64,000 nucleotides of DNA. It comes from Argyresthia goedartella. Lineage: Eukaryota > Arthropoda > Insecta > Lepidoptera > Argyresthiidae. The translations under genes were made by a program, and so were the position numbers. Where the stretch lies: the NCBI GenBank assembly GCA_949825045.1, contig OX463824.1, forward strand, positions 31,218,001 through 31,282,000, read 5' to 3'. The notes beneath the pieces are model-generated. The model had not been told where the DNA came from and did not search any database. It was given only the letters and a program-made list of their open reading frames with translations. Below, piece after piece: positions 23,574 to 32,713 of the stretch (the stretch's first letter is position 1; each line of letters starts with the position of its first letter).

Positions 23574-23852
23574 ATGGGGAATACTTCAACTACCACCGCG
23601 AAACCACCACCCCAGCAGGACATTATCACGCAATTCGGGTACATCAATAAAGTGCATCAACAAAACGAAAATATTATTTTCCATATGACACACACAAATG
23701 ATTACTTGTTTTGGTTGATGTCGGCAGTAATTATTTTGGGACTGTTCTTCGTAGCGAGGTATATGAATATATGTTTCAACAAGAGGGTGCAAAGAATTGC
23801 AGCCAGCGGTCAGCTCCAGCTCAGGAGGATGCAGCCGGGTGAAACAGTGTAG
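23574..23852 (+). CDS. Leader ORF: predicted N-myristoylated single-pass membrane microprotein
   Basis: This 92-residue frame lies between the primer-binding site and gag. It begins MGNTST, which fits an N-myristoylation signal (Gly2, Thr6). A soluble segment (residues about 10-37) is followed by one hydrophobic helix, LFWLMSAVIILGLFFVARYM, at about 44-63. A basic tail (KRVQRIAASGQLQLRR) then follows, so the C terminus should be cytoplasmic by the positive-inside rule or lie along the membrane. It resembles no domain known to me. It stays open in an otherwise intact element. Some insect LTR elements carry short ORFs upstream of gag, but their function is unclear. A role in bringing gag assembly to membranes is only a suggestion. 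It could also be a chance open frame, though the myristoylation signal plus helix makes that less likely. Confidence 0.65.
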   Translation: MGNTSTTTAKPPPQQDIITQFGYINKVHQQNENIIFHMTHTNDYLFWLMSAVIILGLFFVARYMNICFNKRVQRIAASGQLQLRRMQPGETV

Positions 23853-24010
23853 TGCAAAGGTGAAATCAAAAATGCGTGTGTAATAGGAGTGTACCGCGTG
23901 AGTAAGTGCTTACGATGAACATTAAAATGAACAATGAACTATGAATGAACTATGCATATCCATATATTTTATTTAAAAATACATTTATTATTGATTTTAG
24001 TTAATGTAAA

Positions 24011-25186
24011 ATGATAGAAAATTTCAAACAGATAAATGAAGATTTAAAAGGAATACGTACATATTTAATAAAACTAGGTCCAAGTCGTAGGAAAGGTGAT
24101 ATACTAGAAAAAAAAATTGGTGAAGCGAAATCATTGGTATTACTTCATAATAAGGTCTTAGATGAGACTAGTAAATTAGTTAAATCTGGTAAGATTGATA
24201 AGAGAGAAATACAATCTATTGAGGTGCTAAGTGAGATATTTCAATCATTGTATTCTGAGATAGAAAATTTATGTAAACCAATTAAGATGGCGACTTTTAA
24301 CCTGAAAACGGCATTAAGCTTGTTACCGATTATGACGGATGAGGAGTATAATACAAAGCAATTAATCGATGGTATTGAATATTATGGATCGGTAATTGAA
24401 CAAAAAGATCATGCTAATCTGATAGTATTTGTTTTGAAAAGCAGATTGTCGCAGTCAGCTAAATTAAAACTTAACACGAATTATACAACCATTGACGGAT
24501 TAATTAAGGACATGAAATTGCACCTTTTAACACGGAAATCGGCAACTGCTATTCAAACAAAATTACAAAATATGAGGCAGAATAATTTGTCCATAGGAGA
24601 GTTTGGTAAGTCCATATCAGAGCTTATGGTAGACTTAACTATTTCGCAAGCCGAAGGCAACACGTCAAGTTATCAGGTGTTAAAATCACTGAATGAAAAA
24701 ACGGCAATCAAAAAATTTTCCGACGGATTGCGAAATCAGAGGTTGAGTACCATAATAGCTGCCCGGAATTTTAGCTCGCTCAAGGAGGCTATACAGGCGG
24801 CGCAGGACGAAGAAGTCTCATCATCATCGGTCCAAGGAGAAATAATGGGTATGAGTAACGCTAATAATAATAACAGATATTTCAGAGGGAACCGTTACCA
24901 GAGAAATGGCCGTGGGCGATACCAGAGAGGACAGTCGCGGGGTCCATCCGCTTATAGAGGCCACCACCAGTATCAACAGCATCACCAGTACCGTGGCGGT
25001 CGCGGGCACCAGAGTAACAACTGGCGTGGACCACCAAGAGGACGTGGGAGATACCAAGGTAGGTCTTACTACAATAATCAAGGGCACAGGAACTACAACG
25101 ATAATAAAAGTTTGAATGTCATGTCAGAAAACACCCCTGAAACCACACAAAACAACTCAGAAAATCAGCAGTTTTTTCGAGAATAA
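24011..25186 (+). CDS. gag: Gag polyprotein
   Basis: 391 residues. The N-terminal half is helical and charged; a central region (about residues 95-270: FNLKTALSLLP, NLIVFVLKSRLSQSAKLKL, AIQTKLQNMRQ, IKKFSDGLRNQRLSTIIAARN, SLKEAIQAAQDEE) has the look of an insect Ty3/gypsy capsid. The C terminus is an arginine/glycine-rich tract (about 285-365, repeated RGNRYQ, GRGRYQ) in place of the CCHC zinc knuckle, so RNA packaging would rely on RG repeats. The start is the first ATG of the frame. The end overlaps pol by 71 bases. A T-rich run (GTTTTTTCG near 25173) just before the gag stop is a possible slippery site. Confidence 0.9.
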   Translation: MIENFKQINEDLKGIRTYLIKLGPSRRKGDILEKKIGEAKSLVLLHNKVLDETSKLVKSGKIDKREIQSIEVLSEIFQSLYSEIENLCKPIKMATFNLKTALSLLPIMTDEEYNTKQLIDGIEYYGSVIEQKDHANLIVFVLKSRLSQSAKLKLNTNYTTIDGLIKDMKLHLLTRKSATAIQTKLQNMRQNNLSIGEFGKSISELMVDLTISQAEGNTSSYQVLKSLNEKTAIKKFSDGLRNQRLSTIIAARNFSSLKEAIQAAQDEEVSSSSVQGEIMGMSNANNNNRYFRGNRYQRNGRGRYQRGQSRGPSAYRGHHQYQQHHQYRGGRGHQSNNWRGPPRGRGRYQGRSYYNNQGHRNYNDNKSLNVMSENTPETTQNNSENQQFFRE

Positions 25187-28100
25187 AAATAGTCATGTAA
25201 TTTTTGCGTGTAACAGTTCACTCACCGTAAAATTAAACATCCACAACTATTTGTGTCATTGGTTGATTGACACAGGCGCATCCATATCAGCCATTGCATA
25301 TGATCTTGTAACTCGATTGCATATTCCATTCAATAAGAAGAAGATAGTTATAAAAGGAATTGGCGGGAGCGTTGAAACAATTGGACATGTATGTTTACAG
25401 TTAGAAGCTAATGGAAAAGTATTTCAACATGCCTTTTATGTATTTGCATCGCTGCCGTGTAAGGCAAGCGCTATATTAGGACACGATTTCTTAAACAAAT
25501 ATCAATGTGTTATTAATATGAGTACAATGACTTTATCGATGACAAGTATGAATGGTACGAAAATAGATTTGGCGATATTGAACGGTAATAGAAATACATC
25601 GCTGAAGGTTCCACCTAGATCAGAATCTATACATTTCATAGAAACTATGTTGACAGATGAATGTGTGATATGTCAGAACGAGATTCAGCCAGGAATATTT
25701 TTGGCCAGTATGATTGTTAAACCACAGGATGGGAAAATTCCAGTAAAAATACTGAATACCACTGAAGCAAGTGTAACTTTAGAGGATTTTAACCCCAGTG
25801 TAGAGTGTTTAAATGATTTTAACTTGTGTCATTTTGACAAGAAACCAAGGAACTCAGAAAGAGTGAAATCTTTATTTCCCTTATTAAATTTAAATCATAT
25901 GAATAAAGAGGAGAGACAGTCAATAGAGAGTTTGTGTGCAAAATTTTCAGATATATTTCACTTGCCTTCAGACAAGTTAACTTCAACAAGCTTGTTAAAA
26001 CAAGCAATCCATTTAAAACCTCATGCCACCCCAGTTTTCGTAAAACCGTACAGATTACCCCATTCACAAAAATCTGAAATTAAAAACCAAATTGACAAAA
26101 TGTTGGAAGATGGGATAATAGAACCATCGAAATCGGAATGGTCTAGTCCCATACTGTTAGTGCCGAAGAAAGTTGATAAAAATGGTAGTAAAAAGTGGCG
26201 CCTAGTTATAGACTATAGGAAAGTAAATGACCAGATACAGGATGATAAGTTTCCTCTTCCCAACATAACAGAGATTCTAGACTCATTGTCTTCCTCAATA
26301 TACTTTACCCACTTAGATTTATTTTCAGGATATTATCAGTTAAATTTAGAAGAAGATAGTAAAAAATATACAGCTTTTTGTTCAGGGCAGTATCAGATGA
26401 AAAGATTACCCATGGGACTTAAGATAAGTCCTAATGCTTTCTCAAGAATGATAACCCTTGCTATGTCTGGTTTAACATATGAAAAGTGTTTTGTTTATTT
26501 AGATGACCTGATTGTTTTTGGCCGTAATTTACAGGATCATAATAAAAATCTTTGTGATATTTTTAGCCGGTTGAGAGAAGTAAATTTAAAATTAAACCCT
26601 GAAAAATGTGATTTCCTAAAGAAAGAAATTCTTTATCTTGGTCACATGGTGACTGGAAACGGAATCTTGCCAGATCCTGAAAAAATTAGAGTCATGAAAG
26701 ATTACCCAGCACCTATTAATTTAGAAGAAGTAAAGAGATTCGTAGCATTCGCCAACTACTATCGTAAATTCATTCCAAACTTCGCCGAGAAGGCCTATCC
26801 CTTAAATAGACTTTGTCGTAAAAGTATCCCTTTCGTTTGGGACAGCAACTGTCAAAATTCATTTTTAGCTCTAAAAGAGTCACTCATGTCACCCCCCGTA
26901 CTTCAATACCCCGATTTTTCTGAACAAAATGAGTTCATCCTTCAAACCGATGCATCTGGATTTGCTATTGGCGCGGTCTTATGCAATAACGATGGTAGGC
27001 CAGTGGCATATTCCAGTAGAACCCTTAATAAAGCAGAGCTTAATTATCCTACCATAGAAAAAGAGCTGTTGGCGATTGTTTGGGGAGTGAAGCATTTTCG
27101 TCCTTATTTGTATGGGCGTAAGTTCAAAATTTTAACGGACCACAAACCATTGGTTTATTTATTTAATATGAAAGATCCATCTAGTAGGCTATTAAAATTT
27201 AGAATGATCATTGAGGAGTACGATTTCACAGTGGAATACGTAAAAGGTAGTGATAATAATGTAGCCGACGCATTGTCTAGAATAAAAGTGACGTCGCAGG
27301 AATTGAAAGAGATGAGTGAGTGTGTAGTTAATGTTTTGACGAGGGCTCAGAAGAGAAGATTGAATTCTGCTGATTCGCCGGTCGATATAGTATCAACAAA
27401 CAGGAGGTCTGATCAACCAAAGGTCGTTGATATTCATAAAAAACCGATAGAATCAGTAGAATTGTGTTTGATGGATGAGAAAGAGTTACGTCGAATAATT
27501 ATGAAAGATGTAGAGAGAGAGAGTAAATGGTTTTTATACGTTCCTTCCAGAATGAAGATTTATATTCACCCTCGTACTCGATCGCAATTGACGCGAGCCG
27601 CATTTGTGAGAGAACTAGGTTTGTTTTGTAAACAATGTGATATTGAAGAAATATTTATATTAAAGACTGAAGGTCATGAGGTGATTGTAGAAAATATCGC
27701 TCAAGAAATAAAGCATTTAGGTGATCGTTGGACCGGTCCACGGATGTGTATATTAAAAAATACTATAAAGGTAGAAAACAAAGACGATAGAAGAGTGATC
27801 TTAAATGATTTCCATCTTTTGCCGACAAGTGGCCACGCCGGCATTAGAAGAATGTACAATAATATTAGGAAATATTATTTCTGGATAGGATTAGAGAAAG
27901 ATATAAAAGAATTTGTACGTAGATGCGATAAGTGTCAAAAACAGAAACATACGAATCACTACATAAAAGAACCCATGGAGGTTACTTCAACGGCACATAC
28001 AGCTTTTCAAAAAGTTTTTCTTGACATTGTAGGTCCGCTAGATAGAGATGACAATAATTATAGTTACATTCTAACGCTACAATGCGAATTAACAAAGTAT

Positions 28101-28817
28101 GTCGAAGCGTACCCGTTGGTGACGAAAGGATCCGCTGAGATAGCGAGATCATTTGTAAATAATTTCATTTTAAGGTACGGATTAGTTTCCGAGATTGCAA
28201 CGGATAGAGGAGCCGAGTTCATGTCTGCAATATTCAAAGAGGTTTGTACACTTTTAAATATTAGTAAATTAAATTCAACAGCTTACCACCATCAAAGCAT
28301 AGGTGCGTTGGAAAACTCGCACAAAAGTTTAGGTAATTTCCTTCGTATCCAGACCGGTAACCACCCTACATCATGGAGCAGTTGGTTACCATACTGGTGT
28401 TTCTCATATAACACCTCCGTCCATTCGTCAACTGGATACACACCATATGAATTGGTATTCGGTAAAGTATGTAAGTTACCTAGTAATTTATGTAAACAAT
28501 CTGTTGATCCATTATATAACCACGACAGTTACCCACAAGAACTTAGATATCGGTTGCAGTTATCTCAAAAGGAAGCTCGAAGTAATTTGTTAAATAGTAA
28601 GCTAGTTCGTAAATCTAATTACGATAAAAATATAAACCCTATAAAGTATAGTCCTAATGATTTAATTTTAATAAAAAGTGAAACCGGTAACAAGCTTGAT
28701 ACTATTTATACAGGGCCCTACTTAGTATTAAAAGATGTTCAACCAAATGTAGAGATTTTAAAGAATGGAAAACATGAAATAGTACATAAGAATAGAACTA
28801 AGTTATATTTACAATAA
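25116..28817 (+). CDS. pol: Pol polyprotein: protease, reverse transcriptase, RNase H, integrase
   Basis: 1233 residues, uninterrupted. Protease: LIDTGASIS with the active Asp at about 52. Reverse transcriptase: PLPNITEILDSL, FTHLDLFSGYYQL and catalytic YLDD at about 461-464. RNase H: LQTDASGFAIGA (Asp about 612), ELLAIVWGVKHFRPYLYG, DALSR. Integrase: zinc-binding His/His/Cys/Cys at about 900, 907, 937 and 940, then catalytic Asp about 970 (FLDIVGPL), Asp about 1030 (TDRGAEF) and Glu about 1066 (GALENSHK), giving the DD35E spacing. The order places it in Ty3/gypsy. Pol is in the +1 frame relative to gag, and a TGA lies directly before its ATG at 25116. Expression therefore needs a +1 shift inside the 71-base overlap, or reinitiation at that ATG. 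Confidence 0.95.
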   Translation: MSCQKTPLKPHKTTQKISSFFENKNSHVIFACNSSLTVKLNIHNYLCHWLIDTGASISAIAYDLVTRLHIPFNKKKIVIKGIGGSVETIGHVCLQLEANGKVFQHAFYVFASLPCKASAILGHDFLNKYQCVINMSTMTLSMTSMNGTKIDLAILNGNRNTSLKVPPRSESIHFIETMLTDECVICQNEIQPGIFLASMIVKPQDGKIPVKILNTTEASVTLEDFNPSVECLNDFNLCHFDKKPRNSERVKSLFPLLNLNHMNKEERQSIESLCAKFSDIFHLPSDKLTSTSLLKQAIHLKPHATPVFVKPYRLPHSQKSEIKNQIDKMLEDGIIEPSKSEWSSPILLVPKKVDKNGSKKWRLVIDYRKVNDQIQDDKFPLPNITEILDSLSSSIYFTHLDLFSGYYQLNLEEDSKKYTAFCSGQYQMKRLPMGLKISPNAFSRMITLAMSGLTYEKCFVYLDDLIVFGRNLQDHNKNLCDIFSRLREVNLKLNPEKCDFLKKEILYLGHMVTGNGILPDPEKIRVMKDYPAPINLEEVKRFVAFANYYRKFIPNFAEKAYPLNRLCRKSIPFVWDSNCQNSFLALKESLMSPPVLQYPDFSEQNEFILQTDASGFAIGAVLCNNDGRPVAYSSRTLNKAELNYPTIEKELLAIVWGVKHFRPYLYGRKFKILTDHKPLVYLFNMKDPSSRLLKFRMIIEEYDFTVEYVKGSDNNVADALSRIKVTSQELKEMSECVVNVLTRAQKRRLNSADSPVDIVSTNRRSDQPKVVDIHKKPIESVELCLMDEKELRRIIMKDVERESKWFLYVPSRMKIYIHPRTRSQLTRAAFVRELGLFCKQCDIEEIFILKTEGHEVIVENIAQEIKHLGDRWTGPRMCILKNTIKVENKDDRRVILNDFHLLPTSGHAGIRRMYNNIRKYYFWIGLEKDIKEFVRRCDKCQKQKHTNHYIKEPMEVTSTAHTAFQKVFLDIVGPLDRDDNNYSYILTLQCELTKYVEAYPLVTKGSAEIARSFVNNFILRYGLVSEIATDRGAEFMSAIFKEVCTLLNISKLNSTAYHHQSIGALENSHKSLGNFLRIQTGNHPTSWSSWLPYWCFSYNTSVHSSTGYTPYELVFGKVCKLPSNLCKQSVDPLYNHDSYPQELRYRLQLSQKEARSNLLNSKLVRKSNYDKNINPIKYSPNDLILIKSETGNKLDTIYTGPYLVLKDVQPNVEILKNGKHEIVHKNRTKLYLQ

Positions 28818-28964
28818 AATTATGTTAACCAAACTATAATCTACTTATATACAATGTAATATTAAACCAAAAGGTAAACCGTATGTAAAACATAATCAAT
28901 TTAGTCATGTAATAAATGTAAAGAAAAAAAAAAACAAACTATATCTGTATTTTTTTTTAATTCT

Positions 28965-28974
28965 CGATGGGAGA
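28965..28974 (+). other. Polypurine tract
   Basis: A short purine-rich run (ATGGGAGA) directly precedes the 3' LTR, where plus-strand DNA priming occurs. It is short and interrupted by one T, and is called mainly from its position. Confidence 0.5.
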
Positions 28975-29088
28975 TGTAGCATGTACCTAGGCTCGTTAGT
29001 ATATAAGGCACCTACCTATAACCAATAAAGGAGTAGTTGATATCCAGCAACCTGTGTTATTACTTGTCTCCCAAGCTCCCACCATACA
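28975..29088 (+). repeat. 3' LTR (114 bp)
   Basis: Identical to 23329-23442. It is followed at once by GAAC (29089-29092), the second copy of the target duplication. Confidence 0.97.
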
Positions 29089-29770
29089 GAACAAAAGTTG
29101 GCCCAATTGACACCACGCGTCCGGAACGGAGGTAGCAGAGGTCCTGAAGACTCACTGGCTCTCGAGTTTAACCTCCCGAAGACTGTTTTGAAGGTGATTA
29201 GCTGGTGATCGCTGAGGCTGGCGCCTTCATGTACTGTCCAGTCGCACACGTTTATTCCTCTGGTAGTAATGGTCAAATCAACGTTTGACTTACCGTTGGG
29301 ACCGCTGAAGGTCGGCGGCTGTCCCGAGACATTGTGCAGAAGAAGATCTTTGCCGAGGATGAGGCCCTCCATCTGGTTTCTTCTATACTCCGTATTCCGC
29401 CCACGTCCAGTATACTGTCTCCTATCGCAGTGCCACATAGGCGAGTGAGCGTTGCTGTCAACTCCTACGAGAGTAGGTTTGCCTGAAAGCCGTTGAAGAA
29501 CCGATTCTAGGTGTGCTATGTGGCGACCGATATCATGACTATACTGAAAGTATGCTGATACTACGTGCAGGCTGTTATCTCCGTAAGCGACGTGAACTAC
29601 CGTGCAGTGCTCGTTGCTCATGTGATGGAGCGTGGCTGCTATCGCGTGATTCAGTACTAAGACGCCAGCTCTGGGGTTGGTGCCACACTGCAGAATTCCG
29701 GGCCGACCAATGTACTGTCCACTGGAAGTTCTGCGGTGGCTGCTTCCGAATTTTGTAGGTTGAGCTGCCC
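29089..29770 (-). pseudogene. R1-clade ORF2, endonuclease part
   Basis: Minus strand. An N-terminal piece (QLNLQNSEAATAELPV, shifted frame) is followed by IGRPGILQCGTNPRAGVLVL, VHVAYGDNSLHVVSAYFQYS, LVGVDSNAHSPMWH, NVDLTITTRGI and LSDHQLITF. These are apurinic-type endonuclease motifs of R1-clade elements; the SDH box is intact. Part of the N-terminal endonuclease is missing near 29700, where the frame also changes. The coding sequence runs straight into the LTR element at 29088 and resumes at 23328. Confidence 0.85.
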
Positions 29771-29799
29771 GAACAAAATACTATTGACGCCCTCAACTG

Positions 29800-30302
29800 C
29801 TATCGGTACATCGTCTTGGCCGCTTCCTGCTCCTCGGCATGAAGCCGGGCGGGGCAGTTAGTGGCTGCGGTGGTGTGGGTCGCCGCCTCCGATCGCTTGA
29901 ATTGTTTGCAGGTCGCGCAACATGTGGTCACCGACTTGCAGTCCGTGTGACGGTGCCCTACCTCACCGCACTTCCCGCAGGTAACCTCTTTGGAACGGCA
30001 GTACTTCTCCGGGTGCCCGTACTGCTGGCACTTGGAGCAGCAAGTCGACCGAATGTGGTCGCACACTTCCGCTTCATCCCAGCCGATATAGACGTGACCT
30101 AGTCCTACCAGCTTATCCCTAAGGGCCGGAGAGCACTCCAAGATGGTCAGATACCTCGGACCCAGTTGCTTGGAGACCGCAAATTTGCACTTCTTTCGGA
30201 ACCGGGACGAGGGCCAATCCGGGTCGTCAGCCATATTTATTTGATAGAGCTCCTCAAGGATTTGCTCCCCGGTCAGCTGCGCTCGGATATACCGCAAGGC
30301 CA
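29800..30302 (-). pseudogene. R1-clade ORF1 (gag-like), C-terminal part with zinc knuckles
   Basis: Minus strand. After YIRAQLTGEQILEELYQIN come three Cys/His units: CSKCQQYGHPEKYC, CGKCGEVGHRHTDC and a third, diverged CATCKQF...C unit. Tandem zinc knuckles are the mark of R1-clade ORF1, which binds element RNA. The 5' neighbour in the original element is the fragment at 32440-32713, now separated by the family B insertion. Confidence 0.85.
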
Positions 30303-32440
30303 CCAAAATCAAAAATCAAAATCAAAAATCATTTATTTCCATAGGATGCTGTTACATCACTTAGATCCGTCATTACATTTTTTTGGGTGAGTTCACTAAC
30401 ACAATGGCGGAATCTGTGGAGAAGAGCTCACCGAAGAAACTCCACAGTCGTCGCATCTTTTGCGTTTCCTTTTTTAAATAAAATATTGTCAAATTACAAA
30501 ATGAATGCTAATTATATATCGAAACAGCCTGTTACTCAAACAATCTCTTCCCATGGACATCTGTCCTCTAAGTAATCAGATATCCTATAGTAACCTTTTT
30601 TATACAATTTCTGTTTTATTATTATTTTAAACTTGTCTAAAGGTAAGTTTTTAATATCAGTAGGGACCTTATTGTAATAGCGTATACAATTGCCATTAAA
30701 AGAATTACTAATTTTATGTAGTCGGCTTACATAAGCAACCAACTTGTCTTTATTTCTAGTATTAAAATTGTGTATATCACTGTACTTCTGAAAATTAGTT
30801 ATATTTCTTTTTACATACACAAGATTGTCATAGATATATTGAGACACAAATGTCAGAATATTGATTTCTTTAAACTTTTCCCTCAGTGACACTCTAGGCC
30901 CTAATCTATATTTCGCACGAACAGCCCGTTTCTGCAGAATAAATATACTATTAGCATTCGCAGCGTGACCCCACAATAAAATACCATAGGTCATTAGACT
31001 ATGAAAGTAACTAAAGTAGACTAGTCTAGCGGTGTCTACGCCGGTAAGAGCTCTAATTTTTTTAACTGCGAACGCTGCCGAACTCAGTCTGTTCGACAAT
31101 TTATTTATATGAGGATCCCATTGTAGTTTGGCGTCTAAAGTAATGCCCAAAAAGACAGTCGACTGCACAAGGTCCAATCTCTGTCCTTTTATAAATATGT
31201 CTGTAGTTACCGGGTTCACATTGGGTAACACGAATTTAATACATTTAGTTTTCTTTTCATTAAGTAATAAATTGTTAACAGTAAACCAGTTCACTATACT
31301 AGAGATAGCATTGTTAACCTCGTCATAATTTGATTGCTGTCTTTTAACTTTAAATATCAAAGAAGTATCATCGGCAAACAATTCTAACCCATGTTTTGCT
31401 TTAACAAGGTAAGGTAAATCATTAATATATACTAAAAACAAGAAAGGACCAAGAATTGAACCTTGCGGTACGCCCATACTTATTGAAGACCCAGGTGATC
31501 TTTTCCCATTAACATCGACCATCTGAACCTTATCTGTTAGATATGACTCCAGAAGGCCAAGTGCCTGATCTTTTACACCATAATGGCGTAACTTCCTGAC
31601 AAGAGTGTCATGATGGACGCAATCAAAAGCCTTGGATAGATCGCAGAAGACACCTATTGCATCCATTGCGTCTTCCCAGGCATCAAAAATATTGTCGATT
31701 AGTTCAACACCAGCATCGGCTGTTGAACGACCCTTTGTGAAACCAAACTGAGCAATATGAATTAAATTATTGAGATAAAAATGACTTTGCAATTGATTAA
31801 GTATGAGTTTTTCAAATATTTTGCTAAGCGTTGGTAGTATCGATATGGGTCTAAAATTGGTGGGGTCTGATGTACTACCAGCTTTGAATAAAGGTATAAC
31901 TTTACTTAGTTTCATCAAGTCAGGAAACACACCATTATCTATACATTGACGAAATATACAACAAAGGTGAGGTGCAATACAATCTACAATGGAACTAATA
32001 ATTTTTACTGATAGACCATGGGCGTCAGCTGTCTTTTTCATTTCCAGGGATTTAAACGCTTTTACAATGTCTTCATTATTTACGTGCCTAAATTTAAAAT
32101 CTGTTTTACAATCCTCAAAGTTTTCTTTAAGTATAGATTCAGCAGCAGCGGGAGATGAATTTAAAGACTTGGTTGTTGAAACTGGAATGTCCGTAAAGAA
32201 ATTTTCGAAAGCTTTTGCTACTTCTAGGTCTGTACTTAGCAATTGATTATCTATCTTAAGCTTGAAGTTATTATGTGTAGCTTTGGCCTTTCCAGTCTCT
32301 CTGTTTATAATTTGCCAAGTCGTTTTCATTACATTGCTACTAGATTCATTTTTTTTTTAATGAAATTAGATTTAGCTACGGCACAAACGCGTTTAAACAT
32401 TTTTGAATAACTACGAACATAATCTAGAAAGGCCGTATTT
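30303..32440 (-). mobile_element. Non-LTR retrotransposon, family B copy 2 (5'-truncated)
   Basis: Nearly identical to 4062-6178 on the plus strand. It begins at about 32440 inside the endonuclease-RT linker and ends at 30303 with a TTTTTGATTTTGA tail on the minus strand. It interrupts the R1-clade ORF1. Flanks show only a weak short match (AAGGCC / AAGGTC), so the target duplication is uncertain. The close similarity to copy 1 shows recent activity of this family. Confidence 0.9.
30536..32329 (-). CDS. Family B reverse transcriptase, long intact frame lacking the endonuclease
   Basis: 597 codons, starting MKTTWQIINRETGKAK. It covers RPISILPTLSKIFEKL, FTKGRSTADAGVELIDNIF, LSKAFDCVHHDTLV, MGVPQGSILGPFLFLVYIND, the catalytic FADDTSLIF box, FLGITLDAKLQWDPHINKLS and the C-terminal region to EDRCPWEEIV. 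All reverse transcriptase motifs are intact, unlike copy 1. The endonuclease half was lost on insertion, so this is a partial protein with no promoter of its own. The chosen ATG is just the first in the remaining frame; upstream an A-run (near 32350) shifts the frame. Confidence 0.85.
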   Translation of the reverse strand: MKTTWQIINRETGKAKATHNNFKLKIDNQLLSTDLEVAKAFENFFTDIPVSTTKSLNSSPAAAESILKENFEDCKTDFKFRHVNNEDIVKAFKSLEMKKTADAHGLSVKIISSIVDCIAPHLCCIFRQCIDNGVFPDLMKLSKVIPLFKAGSTSDPTNFRPISILPTLSKIFEKLILNQLQSHFYLNNLIHIAQFGFTKGRSTADAGVELIDNIFDAWEDAMDAIGVFCDLSKAFDCVHHDTLVRKLRHYGVKDQALGLLESYLTDKVQMVDVNGKRSPGSSISMGVPQGSILGPFLFLVYINDLPYLVKAKHGLELFADDTSLIFKVKRQQSNYDEVNNAISSIVNWFTVNNLLLNEKKTKCIKFVLPNVNPVTTDIFIKGQRLDLVQSTVFLGITLDAKLQWDPHINKLSNRLSSAAFAVKKIRALTGVDTARLVYFSYFHSLMTYGILLWGHAANANSIFILQKRAVRAKYRLGPRVSLREKFKEINILTFVSQYIYDNLVYVKRNITNFQKYSDIHNFNTRNKDKLVAYVSRLHKISNSFNGNCIRYYNKVPTDIKNLPLDKFKIIIKQKLYKKGYYRISDYLEDRCPWEEIV

Positions 32441-32713
32441 ATTACTATTAAGGTCGTTTGGCAACCGTGTCTTGGGCTCCGCCACACGTAGTCCCGACGG
32501 AACTTCTTCACGCAATTTCTTCGCGGACTCCTCGGAGGCTGTCCTGACAACAACCCCTGAGTTGCCCACTCTGCGTACCTGCGTGACTTTGATCCCCGAC
32601 TCTGATGGATTCAGGGTTAGGACCGTGATCAACTTCTGATCCATGGCTAGCTGTATGTCATCGCTGACTTTTAAGAGTGCTGTGGTAGTGGAATGAATAA
32701 TACTCCGGGCCAT
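32440..32713 (-). pseudogene. R1-clade ORF1 (gag-like), N-terminal fragment
   Basis: Minus strand. The translation reads KVSDDIQLAMDQKLITVL, KVTQVRRVGNSGVVVRTASE and AKKLREEVPSGLRVAEPK. This matches the region before the zinc knuckles of R1-clade ORF1. It begins at the hairpin that marks the 5' end of the insertion and stops where family B copy 2 is inserted (about 32440). The remainder of ORF1 is at 29800-30302. Confidence 0.7.

Larger units (their letters stand above)
23329..29088 (+). mobile_element. Intact Ty3/gypsy-type LTR retrotransposon with 114-bp LTRs
   Basis: The 5760-bp element has identical LTRs, a primer-binding site, a 92-codon leader ORF, gag, a complete 1233-codon pol (protease, reverse transcriptase, RNase H, integrase in Ty3/gypsy order) and a 4-bp target duplication. 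No envelope gene is present. The integration target and the absence of env argue against the errantivirus group. The RG-rich gag without a zinc knuckle, the TGGCGACC primer site and the 4-bp duplication suggest the mdg1/412-like branch, but that is inference. Identical LTRs and open frames mean a recent insertion that may still be active. Confidence 0.95.
20922..32713 (-). mobile_element. R1-clade non-LTR retrotransposon, split by two later insertions
   Basis: Removing the family B copy (30303-32440) and the LTR element (23329-29088) leaves about 3.9 kb in one orientation: gag-like ORF1, endonuclease, reverse transcriptase, C-terminal zinc-finger region, 3' UTR and a poly(A) tract at 20922-20942. 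R1-clade features are the YADDVTVVIEA box, GCPQGSVLGPTLWN, and the C-terminal LTGHGCFRQRLHRLG with a Cys/His cluster. R1-clade elements are usually 5-6 kb, so this copy is 5'-truncated. Its 5' end coincides with a perfect hairpin (32696-32731). Confidence 0.85.

Noticed and set aside
23329..29088. Endogenous errantivirus with envelope
   Set aside because: Pol ends at 28817 only about 160 bases before the 3' LTR, so there is no env; the GAAC target is also unlike the usual errantivirus target.
30303..32440. Clear target-site duplication for family B copy 2
   Set aside because: The flanks share only an imperfect AAGGYC, too weak to assert.
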